Positions 1 to 12,536 of a stretch of DNA of 64,000 nucleotides are shown one piece after another. Each line of letters begins with the position of its first letter. Position 1 is the stretch's first letter. The notes under the pieces were generated by a model, which was not told the origin of the DNA, ran no database searches, and was given only the letters and a program-made list of their open reading frames with translations. Source of the DNA: Owenia fusiformis (lineage: Eukaryota > Annelida > Polychaeta > Sabellida > Oweniidae); the NCBI GenBank assembly GCA_903813345.2, contig CAIIXF020000004.1, forward strand, positions 5,477,525 through 5,541,524, written 5' to 3'. Made by a program: the position numbers and the translations under genes.

Positions 1-1384
1 GAGTGTTAAAGGAAAGGAATAGAAGGAAATGGGATATGGCTTGTGGGGTCCAAAGATTTAATACAGTACAAATGTCAGTGGTCAATTTTCTAATTTACTT
101 TTGAATCCCAATGTTCCATGGGATCAGTGTTTGATATGATACAATCTTTACTTTAAAGGACTTTTGTATCTTTATAAACCAATTACATTACTAAAATACA
201 TCTAAGATAAGAGTTGACAATCCTAGAGATATTTCTTTCTTTTATTTTTAAGATGATTGTCTTATTTACATCCTTTTAAGATTATTAGAGAACGCAAACT
301 CAAAATTGTTTGTAATTCTGGACTTCATGGTAGGTTATCAGAGCTGATGCGGCATCAAAAGATCCACTCTGCATTAAATCATTTGATTTCAGCGATGAAT
401 CGTAAACTTTCGTCATGGACCCCATACAAACTTCACGATAATATCTCTCACTGCTTTATCACTGATCAAAGCAATCAATCCTTGACGTAAAATATCTCAA
501 AACTCTAGATTTCATCAAAAATAGCTAAAAGACGTAATAAATAATGTAAAATGTAGAATATCTCAAGTTAGAACTTCACAGAGGTTATATGTGAAATATT
601 ACCCCGATGAATCTGATTTACTTTTTTTTCTATAAAGAGGTTGTCTGTAATTGTAACTTCTTAAAAATGGGAGGAAAACACAAGCTTGTTGAATGTCTCA
701 GTGCTATGTATATTGATGGACGATTACTGCTTTACCTTACAATAAAATGATACTGTCTGACGAGCGGGGGTATTTTTCCTGGATTTAATAGAGGCTCTGT
801 TGATTGGTATTTCTTAAATGTTACCCTTTGTGATTCAATCTCCATTATTATTAAAATTAGATGATTTTTCCTGGCTGCTAGTCATGTCCCAGCTTAAGGG
901 AAACCAGAGATAAACTATAAGCAAGGGCATTACAATTCCTATGATAGCGCCCTCTTTAGCTCAAAGTGTGGGCACACAGCTCATTAACTGAACAAAATGC
1001 CATTCTTCCAGGTATCTTCTTTTCCCTTGCTACAAGTGCAAACAGTGATAGAGTATAAGATGTGATTAAATTGGTGTATGTTAAATTTTATGGGAATATT
1101 GATGGATAGATCTGCTTATTTGTAGTATTTCCGTGAACTTATATGACTTATTGATCATTTGTTGACAAAATATCTCATTAATATTTAATTCCATTGTGGA
1201 GAGTGCCTAATTTGATGATATCAATTTATTTCCCATATGCTTCTATTATTCATTGGAAGAATCCCATAGAGGTCATGTTTGAACTGCAAAATAGAGTGAA
1301 AAGGCATGTAATAAACGAGGAATAAAATTAAAGGGATTTACCTAAAGTTAGATGATCTCTGATATTTTAGAATATAAAACAGAG

Positions 1385-1605
1385 GAAAATTAGAAGAAAT
1401 AGCAAGGAATAAAGTAATCTGGCTAAATTGTATAGAAATGCTTGAAAATCAAATGTTTCAATCAAATTTTAGAGAGAAATCAGAGGAATTAGCAAGGAAT
1501 AAAATAATCAGGTGTGTAGTGAAACTTTAAACTGTATAGAAATGCAAGAAAATCAAATGTTTCAATCAAATCTTCGAGAGAAATTTGTAAAATGAACACA
1601 AGCAG
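1385..1605 (-). repeat. ~150-bp hairpin repeat family, two tandem copies
   Basis: Two adjacent degenerate copies in reverse orientation. Each carries the marker stretches of the family: 'agcaaggaataaa', 'tgtatagaaatg', and 'ttcaatcaaat' followed by 'gagagaaat'. The family recurs at least eleven times in the window. Confidence 0.75.
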
Positions 1606-2079
1606 ACGGAAAAATTAACATGAATCTGAACTGGGAGGACACTTTAACAGGACACCAAATTGCCGACCTCTAATTATAATGATTTGTTGTGGCAGTTGAG
1701 AAAAATAACCTTACTATGACAGATTTTGTGTGTTTATAAGATTTGTTATGGTTTTCAAGCATGTGTGGGTCTTTTATGAGAATGTTTCGGTCTTTTGTTT
1801 TTGTCATGTTTTAAGGATGATGTTAAATGTATGAGCTATGTATTTGTGATTTTGAAAAATATGCCGTTATCCAGCCTTTTAGATTTTAAGAATTAAAAAA
1901 ATTCAGAAATTCAGTGATAATTGACCCTTAATAAGTAGATAGGTCCAGAAAATTTGTTGCAAGACTAGTCATCATCTCATAATTTGTTTGTTGGTTTTCT
2001 GCTGTCTTCAAGTTTTCAGCTGTTTCATATCTTAAATCTGAATCTGTATTATTACATATGATCAGATTGACATTATACA

Positions 2080-2157
2080 TACCCTGCATGCAGAGTCTAG
2101 TTAAACTACAGACGAAGCTCTCTTTTAAGAAGTGAAGTCAAACGAATGCAAAGGGTA
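2080..2157 (+). mobile_element. 78-bp MITE, copy 1, with 9-bp target duplication
   Basis: The element begins TACCCTGC and ends GCAAAGGGTA, giving short inverted ends. It is flanked on both sides by the identical 9-mer cattataca. Two more copies lie at 38164 and 59218, each also flanked by a 9-bp direct repeat. No coding capacity. Confidence 0.8.
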
Positions 2158-2519
2158 CATTATACACACCGTTGTTATAAAAAATACCAAAGTTAGAGGG
2201 GAGCATTTAAGACTTTTGGATCACCCCTCAAATACTTAATTTTCGATATAATTCTAACTTCATTTTCTACTCCATTATATCAGTCTTAAGATGAAGAAAA
2301 ACGAAATTTTAATATACTTGTGGAGTATTTACTCTTGGCAATTTGACACATGTTCAAATATCTCAAAATAGCAATTTATCAAATTTATCTCTAGTTCGAT
2401 ACAGTAAGACATGTAATCTAACATCAAAGAGATAAAAAGATATGGCCTGATATACCTGTTGATTAAAAAACAGACAGGTAAAAAAACAGCTTTCAGCCCA
2501 GGCCTAAAATGTCCATCTG

Positions 2520-2665
2520 CTCATGCTTATTTTACTCCATTTCTCTCCAAAATTTGAATAAAGTATCTGATTTTATGGAATTTTTGTACAATTTAGAGTG
2601 TTTACTACATACCTGTTTACTAAATTCCTTGCTAATTCTACTCTTTTTAACCATATTTGGAATTT
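2520..2665 (+). repeat. ~150-bp hairpin repeat family, forward copy
   Basis: Contains the paired blocks 'ctccaaaatttgaat' and 'acaatttagag', then 'acctgtttact' and 'ttccttgctaattc'. In better copies the first block is CTCTAAAATT, which can pair with AATTTAGAG to form a hairpin of about 50 bases. The open frame at 2509-2775 is a by-product of this repeat. Confidence 0.75.
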
Positions 2666-3319
2666 TAAAACTCAACCCCTTTGAATGTTCTTTGGGTGCA
2701 ACTCTTACTAAGTCGCAAGATGTTTCTTTTAATGAAACTATCAGGATTTATATTAATATAAATGTCCCAAAATAAGCAATAAATAAATAATTTATTGAAT
2801 AATATATTTACCTCTGTATAATGTATTAAAAACTGTAAAATAACCATTTATTTAAAGAAAAGTTATAAAGTACAAAAAACAACATTTTTGTGGGGTCACT
2901 GGATGATGCTGATCAATCACAATTTGTTTTTTACCATGTTAAAAGAGACACGTGATCTACAATTACATGGAAATTAAAATGTCTTGATTCCATTAGGTTT
3001 GCAAAAAATGATCCCGAAAAATGTTTGATGTTTCTTTGAGATATACTATTAAAATGTTGTTTTCACGATGAATCGACATCAAAGATGTATCTGTCATTTG
3101 ATCCAGCATAACATGGAAATTATAATGTCTTTTACATGTACAGTGTACATGAATTTTTAAAGCCAAAAAATCAAAGTAATAAGTGTTATTTAAGTACATA
3201 AATGAACTACTTATTTTCCCTCTAGAGCTGAAATGAACTACTGATTTTTGGTATATCTGTAACTACTAAAGCCTGTATTACTTTATTCATTGCTAATTCC
3301 ATTTATTCAGTTTGTTGTT

Positions 3320-3365
3320 TATTAGCCTGATTGTTTGTTTGTTTGTTTGTTTACCTGTTTGTTTT
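3320..3365. repeat. GTTT microsatellite
   Basis: About five perfect tandem copies of the tetranucleotide GTTT/TTTG, then diverged copies. It explains the asparagine/glutamine-rich reading frame seen on the minus strand here. Confidence 0.85.
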
Positions 3366-4467
3366 TTGAGACCATGTAATGTATGCCATTGTTAATTTGA
3401 CACATCAACCATATCCCATTGTATCCTGAAGGAGAAGGCTCTCTAAAAACATGACCACAAACACCAGTTTTTATGTCTCCACCAAAAAGTGGTGACTTAT
3501 TGTTATTGTTTCCATTTTTGTGACAGTGGTTGGTGTTTGGCGGTTGGTGTTTGTAACAAATGGTGGTAACATTATGCATGTTATTAATGCCTCGTCTTGC
3601 CATATTCATACAGCTAGAATTATTATAACTCATGAAAAATGTATTTAGCCTGGATGTATTAACATCTAGTAAATTTTGAGTAAATGTGAAAAATGTTTTT
3701 AATGTGACAGGGCATGATATTTATGAACCTCTAGACAGTAATCATTATTCCATATTATGTTCTGAATGTCATGTTGACCTTTCTGAACATTTATCTCTCC
3801 TATTTGATGTTTCTGGCTCTGATCATTCTTTGCATTCTCTATATTACACATATTTTATAAAAGTTTCAAGCTTTCTCAAGAAGTGGTGACATGTTGTTAA
3901 AACAATCATTTATGTGACTCATGATCAACAATTGGTGTAACAAATCTGCAACAAATTGTTACACTTTTTATGTAACTAGTTGTAATAAATTACCAGGTGA
4001 TGATGACATGTTATCATGTTAATGTCTAGTTTATGATATTTCAGTATATTCACTTACCAGCTTGATTTTCAATAAAATAAGACATCTTTGAGGATATGTA
4101 CCAGCGATTCATCGTGATAAGCCACACCCTCTCTATCTCTATCCATCTGCTATGCAACAGAGAGAAATGCTATGAGTATCAGAATGCCAGCGATTGGGGT
4201 GATTGTAATATTGCAAATTGGCAGCTTGAGGGGGGGGGTGTATAAGTTACAGCTGTTTTCCTTTCCTTAACTAGTTGATTGTTATTTGAAGATAATGCAA
4301 GATAATGAAAAGCTATCCCTACAAAGCATGTAGACATAAAACACAGAGTTCAAGTGAAATACAAGTTATGAATCAAGAACATCAGTGAAGTGTGTTCTCT
4401 GTATGGAACACCTCTACAAGGAATGGTTTCAGCCAGTCAGAAAGTGTTCCACTCTGTTTTACCAGGC

Positions 4468-4672
4468 CCATAGCCGGGGGGGGGGGGGTTTACAGGGTAC
4501 AGGCAAACCCCCCCCCCCCCTGGCCAAAAATTCTTTCAAAATCATGCTGTGTTTCACCATTTTGAGCACTTCTCAAGTGATTTTAGCCTTATTTTGCCCA
4601 AAATTGTCAAATGTGAATCCCTGGCCATGGAAATTTTTGAAAACTGACCCCCCCCCCCCCTTGGCAAATCAA
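4468..4672. repeat. Poly-G/poly-C rich repeat insertion
   Basis: Homopolymer runs of G and C separated by sequence resembling the 'gccagc...gggggg...ccaaaattgt' repeats at 51780-51930, 57540-57640 and 60716. It is probably a degenerate copy of one dispersed family; the runs vary in length and may contain assembly errors. Confidence 0.55.
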
Positions 4673-6524
4673 ATCCTGTACAAGAGATTGTCCAGGAATG
4701 AGAAACTATTTCACATTTCCTGAAAACTGTGTTGAGATAGACAAGCATTTTGATTAATCAGTATCTCTTTATACAACACTTATGAGTGCTCTGCTCTGCC
4801 ATTTGAAAAAAGAGCCAGAATATTTGCAAAGAATTGGCTTATCAAGGTGATCTCCCAAGCATTGTAGCAAGTGGAATCTTTACATCCTTGACAATTTGAG
4901 CATAGTTTACACCTATTGAAACTTGAGTACTCATTGCAATCATTTGCACTCATTTGAAATTATTGAAAATTTGGCAAATTTTAACCAACTTCAGTCAGAA
5001 TTTTGAAATGAAAATTTTGCAGCTACCTTTAGTAAATCCTGTAGTCCCTTGTAAACCCTAATTACACCACCTCCAAGTGAAGTCCTGCACCCCTTGATAT
5101 ATTGAAAATAAGCTTAATAGACTTAACCAATTATTAATTGTACTCACTTGAAAATATTGAAAAATTTAGTCAACTTTAGTCAGAGTTTTGAAATGAAAAT
5201 CTTACACCAACTTTCATCCAGAAAAAATCCTTTAGCCAATCTTTATGAATCCTGAATATACCTCACTTCTAAGAGAAGCAGAAGCAGGTAGGGTGGTCCA
5301 GAAACCCCATGCAGAAACTCTATTCTTCATGAGAATGCTGCAATCAATTCTGGGAAACATACCAATTTACATACAACCAGAACATATTTTTACCAGAAAC
5401 AACTCAGCCCAGAATTATTAGACATTCTTATAAAAGCAAACATTTTTTTCAATCTTTACACGCTTTGGAATACAGACTACCAGATCTTTATTTTTGAATA
5501 ACCAAAACTTCAGCCTACCTCCATCTATTTCACCTCAATACTCCTATTCGCGATAAGAGTTCAGGTGATAATTTACATATATTTCTCCCATGATGCATCG
5601 CTTTGGCCCCTGTGTAATCCAACGGGAAAGAACCTGGATGTAGACGAAGTTGTGCCATACATGAGAGCTCTTAAAACGGGAGGTAACTAAACTGAACTAA
5701 ACTAAACGTTATCGCGTATTGGAGTATTAAAACAGGATGCAAATGTTGCAAAGAGTGTACGAGTTTTAGTCTTGCATTGGGTCTCTCAGTCTCTGTCCCC
5801 GTACCTGTATCTATTTGTTTATGATCTTTTTTATTGTAGTGACTCCAGTATGAATGAAATATCCCTTGGTGTTCTGGTCTTGGATTGTTATATTGGTTCT
5901 TGAATGGGAGGGGGAAGGAGGTATTAGACATTGTTTCTTTTCATGTTAGATCATGGTTTTGGGATATATGGGATTTTCTTATGACTGATATATGTACACT
6001 TGCTTGCTTCCATTACAACTTTTGGTTCTTTCCTATCACTTGTGTTTAGTTATTTATTAAAAGATGAAGTGAGGTGTGGGGGAGGATCACAAGAGAGTCC
6101 AATCCTGCATATAAACTCGAAAAAACATTAGGACTTTGTCATTCTTGTAACTTATCTGCCTTATAAATAAGCTCACATTTTAGAAATACTATTCCAGGTT
6201 TGTATTCAGCACTTGTATGTTCAACAATTTCCATTCAGAATCTTAATTTAAAAAAGAAACAGCTTGTATCTCCCAAGATTTAATAGTCCAAACTAAACAT
6301 AAATAAGATGACCATTCTCATGAGAAAAGTGAAAACTTCCAAGTTTATATCCTAAGGGTTTAATAATTAAGAAATATAGCTGATATTTTGGTGATATTTT
6401 CAACTTGAAACAGCTGCATTAACAAACAATTCACAATGATTTGAGGTGTTGATAACTCTAAGAGTTATTTTATAGTGATCTACTACTACTTAAATAAGCA
6501 ATTTAGATGGTCATGTCTGTTTTA

Positions 6525-6662
6525 CGCTTGTTCTCTCTAAAATTTGAATGAAGTGTCCGGTTTTCTTGCATTTCTATACAATTTAGAGTATTGACTACAT
6601 CCCTGTTTACTTTATTCCTTGCTGATTCCACTCTTTTGTACTCCAATTTCAATTTTAAAACA
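6525..6662 (+). repeat. ~150-bp hairpin repeat family, forward copy
   Basis: Good copy with 'tctctctaaaatttgaatg', 'acaatttagagtattgact' and 'tttattccttgctgattcc' in order. The adjacent 6765-6905 looks like a diverged copy in the opposite orientation. Confidence 0.8.
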
Positions 6663-7539
6663 TGATCACTTGGTATTTTATCACAGGTTTTATAATGATC
6701 TAGTAGTTCACAAGTTTCTCAATGGCCCTCCCGGATATAATAGTCATGTTTAGATGTAAATAGGAGTGGAATGGAATGGAATAAGTAAGAAAAACAGACA
6801 TGCGTATTGTATAATATTATATATTCTGAATTGTATTGAAATGCCTGAAAATTTTATTTTCCTTTCAGCATTTTAGAGACAAATTGTTCATAAGCAGGGT
6901 GGTTTTTTTATGTGTAGATGCTCTGATTCCTATGTTTCTTTGATATTTGAGACATTCTTAAGAGTTTTTTCTGGAAATCTATAATCCAAGTTTTTAATGA
7001 GTTTTTTAATGAGTTTTGTCTCCTTAATATATTTTAAGCATCATGATGTGTCATTTAAATAGTAGAACCTGTCAATTCTAACATCAGTGGACCAGCCAAA
7101 AGTGTTCAGAACAGTGTTCACATTTCAAGGGTTCTTTAACAAGGGAGTCAATAGAAGATTACAATAGTAGGCTGAAAGGAAGTGTTCATATTCCGAGATA
7201 TGTTTAGATTTCTGTATTTATATTATATTATTTGCTTTCTCATGTTGCACAATTTCTCTGAATGAAATGCATATTATGACATATGTGTTTAAAGAGGAGT
7301 TTCATTCAAAAGCTTGTATATTTATTCCTGGCTAATTCCACTCTTTTCCATTCTATTTCATATTTTTAAACACAACCATCATGACATGGCTTCTTTGTAA
7401 TTCCTAGGAATGAACTTAGAACCAGATGCATAAATAGGAGTAGAGTTCCAACACAATGTATGAAAATACTCTTATCTCATCTAACAAGAATCAAACACAA
7501 CCCTGGCAAATTTTAACATTTATGTTTTGAAACACGGAA

Positions 7540-7670
7540 AATAGCAAAAAGGAGTGGAAATAGTCAGGAATTGATTGAATGGTATGGAAATGAGACCCTA
7601 AAGTGTATATTAGTGAGATAAAATCGGGAGGTTTATTCAAATTTTAGAGAGAAATTGCATGATTAAAGGT
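7540..7670 (-). repeat. ~150-bp hairpin repeat family, reverse copy
   Basis: Reverse-orientation copy: 'aaaaggagtggaaatag', then 'ggtttattcaaatttt' followed by 'agagagaaattgcatg'. A 3'-half copy in forward orientation lies just upstream at 7318-7380. Confidence 0.7.
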
Positions 7671-8114
7671 AAGCAGACGGACAATGTCGCACAGGTAAAC
7701 CTAAAACCATACTATGTTCGGAACAAGGACTTACCTAGTTAGTTCCTTTCCCATAGTACAGAGGTACCAATCTTTGATTTATTCATGAAACTATAAGTGA
7801 AATATCCAAAACTTTAAGATATATATTTCTTTTTACATCCGTATTCATGCTTCTGAAATAGTTTCTAAAGTAGCGCCATCTAAGTGTTAGGGTTAGAAAC
7901 ATTTTAGCCATGACTGACATTAGATTGACAGTCTCTCTGTATAAACACATTAGAATTGATACCAGTTATTTTTACAAGTTTCACAAAGAGAGTACATACT
8001 TTAAAAACATTCCACTTAGGGTGTTACTACATATGTCTATCTGTTGGACATCTGTATTGGAAATAAAAAGATTTGATTGTATGCCTAAAGTGTTCGTCTG
8101 CAGACGTTACTTCC

Positions 8115-8240
8115 GTCTATTTCTCTCTAAAATTTGAATGAAGTGTCTGATTTGGGGGGATTTCTATATATTTTAGAGTGTTCACTACACGCCTGTTTAC
8201 TTTATTTCTTGTTATTTGCATTCTTTTTTCTTTAATTTGT
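8115..8240 (+). repeat. ~150-bp hairpin repeat family, forward copy
   Basis: Matches 'tttctctctaaaatttgaat', 'gaagtgtctgattt', 'ttttagagtgttcactac' and 'cctgtttactttatttcttg' in the family order. Confidence 0.75.
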
Positions 8241-9489
8241 ATTTTTAAACGTGATGCCATTATTTTATTTTTGGGCATTACTAAATTCTATCTGTAAGTT
8301 GACTACATCATGCATGCAACAGATTTTGACCCTGCTATAAAACATCTATTCTATTCTTTTTATTACACCCTTTTCCCTAAAATGTTTTTGAAAAGGCATG
8401 CAAAATTATTAAAAATATGTCACTGTAAAAAATAAGCATTTCCCCATTAATATTATTTCACATAATTTTCTCTGAATTTTTCATGTTTTCACAGAAGTCC
8501 ATTTAAATATGTGTTGATATTTTATTCCAGGGTTTTAAACAACATTATCTATTCACCAGATTTCAGTAATTCTCTAACAAAACATCCTCTCCATCTGTCT
8601 CTTGGTGTAAAGTCAAATAAAAATAAAATATCAATAGCATATTATAGTATGGTTATGTTTTATAAACTAAAAAGATCTAAAAGAGCAAGGAATATAGTGG
8701 GGGTAGGGTGGGGGAGGGGTACTTCTATAGCAAGCCTTATACCTGCCATTTCACCCCACCTCAATTTTTATCATATATTTATAAATTATTAGTCATCATT
8801 TCTTGGCATGGAAATCTCACACTGATTATTATTAGTTTTTAGGCATGCTGGGTAAATTTTTAGTTTGCCATATTTTTCACCATATGCATTGTTATATCAA
8901 AAGCAAAGCTTTATAGACAACTCTTGTCAAGACTTGAAACTCTCATAGATATATTTTCAGAAAATTTCACAATGTTTCTTGCTCTGGTCATTTTTTTCAT
9001 TTGAGATAGTTCTCATTTTGAATGTATTTTCTTCATTTTATGAAGCAGTTCTGATTGCAATTTTGATTCAGATTTTAGATTTTAAAGCTTTATTATGTTC
9101 TCCATATACAAAGCATTACATCCCTAAACTACCATATACTCTAGTCAGTGGGACATCTCAAAAAGATAAAAAAAGAGGTTACATATTTTTACGCATATAG
9201 TACTCATTCTTAAAAATGCCAATTCTTGCTCAAGAATATGTTAATTATTCAATTTTAAAGAATTTAATGAATTTTTTATAGTAAAAGCGATGTTACCATC
9301 TTGATACATGATACATATATACTCCAGCTATATAAAACATTTCTTTTCTTTTTTTTAAAGTTCACACACTTACTAAAAATAATTTTTCACAGAAAGAATT
9401 TCTGCACTATGGCAATTATTCTGTGTGAACATTTGATCCACCCCACCTGTCAGCAAAAATAGCATGGTGGTCTGATTTTTAAACTTGAC

Positions 9490-9615
9490 ATAAAATATGA
9501 AAGAGAGGAATCAGCAAGGAATAGAGTAGCTAGTTATATAGTTCATTCTCCAAACTGTTACAAAATCCAAGAAAAACTGGTATTTCTTTCAAAATTATAG
9601 GGAGAAATGCCATTT
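9490..9615 (-). repeat. ~150-bp hairpin repeat family, reverse copy
   Basis: Reverse copy: 'gaatcagcaaggaataga', then 'ctccaaactgttacaaaat', 'ccaagaaaaact' and 'tttcaaaattatagggagaa'. Confidence 0.65.
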
Positions 9616-10375
9616 TTGGCAGGTGAGATATTTGAGATTCTGGGAAATATCTCCAGGTATTTTGATTCCCAGTTGATTCCTTACTTATCTTTCATAGTTG
9701 TGATAATCCAAGCGAGGTGCTATCCCACAATCCTTAACCTTATCATATGACCATTTTCATCCAATGAGGTGTTCCAGATTGAGGAAGAATCATGGGATTG
9801 ATTCATCCTCTCTGGGATTATCTCTGATGAATGTTTCAATTCAGTGAAGTTAATGAAATGAAAACAGAGATGTTTCCAACAGATGTATAAACAAGATTAT
9901 TGCCAACATTTTCATATTTTCTATGAAACTTAGAACTCCATTTTAAATTTGCCAGAGTTTATCTTTATCTTATCTTGGAGAGAGCCAGCAACTTCTCTCA
10001 GAAAATGTTGATAGTGTTATGCTTAATGTTGCTGAATATCTTTAATGCATTTGTTTGGTCAGTTTGCTATATAGGTACCAACCCCTTTACCCCCTGATGA
10101 TTTGTACAAATACATAGCCTGAGCAGTCTTTATATAATTATAATATCTGGGACACACAACTTATTGATCCTTCCCGACGAATAGATGGTATTTTAAAAAC
10201 AAGAGCTACCACTGACAGTAAAAGTCAACCCCCCCCCTTCTTTATAGTCTATATAATAACCTTATAGCTAATAAAGAGAGGTTGACTTCTACCCGTGGGC
10301 GCTACATGAAACTAAAGTATGTGATGGGCATGTAGGTTCCACAGCCTGTACTATATCTTGAAGAGAGGAAATCTC

Positions 10376-10818
10376 TTAAAGCCCAGTATACACTTATGGG
10401 GCAAAATCCCACTTGCCCCATCAAGTCCCATCTTGCCCTATAGAATCCCAACTTGCCCCATCAAATCCCATTGAGTCCCATGGGACCTCAATGACTTTGC
10501 CCCATCGAGTCCCAAAGTGCCCCATCAAGCCCCATGGAGTCCCATCAAATCCCACTGTACCCCATTGGTGAATGTTAGTCTTCACACAACACGTCATATG
10601 ATAGAAAATACCCATGGATTGCCCTATGGAAAGAATGAACATGTACATTCTCGATGGCTCTTGATGGGACTACTTGGGATTTTGCCCCCAAAATCCAAGG
10701 AAATCCCATAGAGTCCCAAAGACTCCATCTGGCAAAATCATATGAAGTCCCATGAGGTCCCACGCAATGTCAAGTCTATGGAGGTCCCAATTTGCCCCAT
10801 TGGTGTATTTGGGCTTAA
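10376..10818. mobile_element. MITE with TCCCAT-rich interior, Harbinger- or piggyBac-like ends
   Basis: The ends are inverted repeats: AGCCCAGTATACAC on the left and GTGTATTTGGGCT on the right. The flanks share TAA on both sides; TTAA on both sides is also possible if the ends are placed one base differently. The interior is a loose array of 'gccccatcaa' and 'agtcccat' units on both strands. Because of that array the minus-strand frame at 10421-10648 reads as glycine/aspartate-rich repeats; I do not regard it as a gene. A 3-bp TWA duplication would fit PIF/Harbinger and a TTAA duplication piggyBac; I cannot decide between them. Confidence 0.65.
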
Positions 10819-10992
10819 GTAGTACAAGAAAAGAGTTGCTTTAAATGAGTAACCATTACCAAATGTCAATGGGACAAGCTACATTTTGTCCATTTTACTA
10901 TTTCACTATATATAATTTTTTTTTTTTTTAACTTTCTTCTGGCATTGTACAGTCTCTAGTCTTTGTCACTCTAATATGGAGTGGACCATGCT

Positions 10993-12084
10993 TCAGAACC
11001 AGTAACCAGTGGTAACAATTATGCCCACACGTATCGATGTTTCCACTATTTGTTTTGTCATACCAGTTTTTTTATTTCCATTTTCTGTCTCACCCATTGC
11101 CTTTTCCTCACCACTCTTCTGTTGTTCCTCATTTATATTGTCATCCAGAAAGTGGGTTAGTTTTTCTTCTTCGGATGTATTGGTTGACTTTTTTTCCAGG
11201 TAGTCAGGTTGGTCCTGGTCAAGTTGGATGAAATGGTCACCAGATAGTGTTTTATAAACGAAATAAATACGATGGCCATATTTAACACCAAACTTGAAAC
11301 TAGATTTGATGAAGTCCTTTATCTCTTCTTTTTTGTTTTTCTTTATGTATAATAAGAACTCTCCTGGGCGCTTGGATTTGTTTACATAGTCCACAATTTC
11401 TTTATCCTTGTAGTTGTCCATATTCATATATCCAACAGACTCTTTCGAATTCTCTTTGGGATTTTCTTTGTGTTTGTTCCAAAAATCTTTCCGATATCTG
11501 CTCACATATTTGACAGACTCTATAAAGTCTTTCATTTCTAAGTATTTCTTCCAGAAATGCTTGTTGTGTTTGTTCATATATTTTATGAACTCAGCTTTCC
11601 TCGCAAACTCTTCTTTTCGTATGTTCATGTAATCTACAAACATGTTCCTGCCATACTCTTTGAACTTAAGTTTGTTGTAATGTTTTATAATTGTTTGCTT
11701 CCCAAATTCTTTCTCACTTGTTTTCTGTATATACTCTTTCATCCCTAACATCTTCCTCCCAAAATCTCCCTTCCATATTTTCACATATTCTACAGCGCGC
11801 CTCAATCCAAAGTTTCTCTTAAAATCTTTCCTTTGTTGACTTACAAGTTCCTTGCATTCATTCTTCCTAAATCCATCCTTTCGTTCTCTCTTCCCGCTAT
11901 ATCTTCCAGTATTTCTACCTCTCCATCTTTTTTGCTGGCTTTGCATGGATACGACCTTCACCCATTTACTTTCATCAAGAATGTTCGTCCTACCGGAATT
12001 GTCATTGAAGTAGATGTTCCTTTTAATGAGTTGTGTTAATGTCTGTGGAATCCTTCTATACGGATATAGTAGTGGAGATAACAT
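10993..12084 (-). CDS. Lysine-rich protein with degenerate 16-18-residue repeats, unknown family
   Basis: A 363-aa intronless reading frame on the minus strand, by far the longest in the first 13 kb. Codon use is even and there is no internal decay. The first ~26 residues are basic and hydrophobic with no acidic residue, so a mitochondrial presequence or other targeting peptide is possible. Residues ~80-205 hold five to seven degenerate units of 16-18 residues with the pattern [VIM]-x-Y-[VIM]-x4-K-x-[FY]-x-[RK] (for example around 97-114, 115-132, 133-149, 150-165, 166-183), predicted helical and very basic. Residues ~300-340 are acidic and polar, followed by a short hydrophobic C-terminus. 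I recognise no domain family. It could be a lineage-restricted gene; the lack of introns also allows a retrocopy. That it is coding is likely; the function is unknown. Confidence 0.65.
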   Translation of the reverse strand: MLSPLLYPYRRIPQTLTQLIKRNIYFNDNSGRTNILDESKWVKVVSMQSQQKRWRGRNTGRYSGKRERKDGFRKNECKELVSQQRKDFKRNFGLRRAVEYVKIWKGDFGRKMLGMKEYIQKTSEKEFGKQTIIKHYNKLKFKEYGRNMFVDYMNIRKEEFARKAEFIKYMNKHNKHFWKKYLEMKDFIESVKYVSRYRKDFWNKHKENPKENSKESVGYMNMDNYKDKEIVDYVNKSKRPGEFLLYIKKNKKEEIKDFIKSSFKFGVKYGHRIYFVYKTLSGDHFIQLDQDQPDYLEKKSTNTSEEEKLTHFLDDNINEEQQKSGEEKAMGETENGNKKTGMTKQIVETSIRVGIIVTTGYWF

Positions 12085-12536
12085 TGTTAATGTTTTAAGT
12101 TAATACGCTTGCAATAATGTCTCTTGAGCGTTTTGAATATTTCCTCATACAGTGTACAACACAGTTTAATATAATATTAGTCACTAGCTGTGATCTTAAA
12201 TTTATGCTATTGCTATAGCTAGTCGCAAATGTTGAGTAGAGGTGTGTCGCTATAAGTCAGAATAAATTGAAATAAATCAAATCTTGAATAAAGCTCTTAT
12301 CGCAAGAGGACACTTACTTTGTTTGACTTAGCAATTGTTATCATTGTGTACTTAACACACTGTGATATGGCTCCCTTTTCAGCGTTTTCAATAGGGACTA
12401 TGAAAAGTGAGTCCTGGGGACCCAGTGTTATAAAAATTTGGGGTCCCTCCCAAAAAAAGTGGGTCCCAATTGAAAAAAAGAGAAACACTAAACATGTATT
12501 CTTTATGTTGCTTTATCATGTTTTTATTGCATGTAT

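Larger units (their letters stand above)
1..10992. other. Gene-poor, repeat-rich stretch
   Basis: I see no reading frame here that behaves like a coding exon. The longest open frames (for example at 2509-2775, 3322-3633 and 8511-8792) are AT-rich, lack recognisable domains, and several fall on repeated DNA. What is present is a dense set of copies of a ~150-bp hairpin repeat on both strands, a 78-bp MITE at 2080, a poly-G/C insertion near 4478-4660, a GTTT microsatellite near 3327 and a MITE built from TCCCAT-type units at 10.38 kb. Exons of distant genes too short to recognise by eye could still be hidden here. Confidence 0.6.

Noticed and set aside
2509-2775. 88-residue Cys/Leu-rich frame
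   Set aside because: Covers a copy of the dispersed hairpin repeat; the same text appears in other copies in broken form.
10421-10711. Gly/Asp/Trp-rich repeated frames
   Set aside because: Lie wholly inside a MITE made of TCCCAT-like units.
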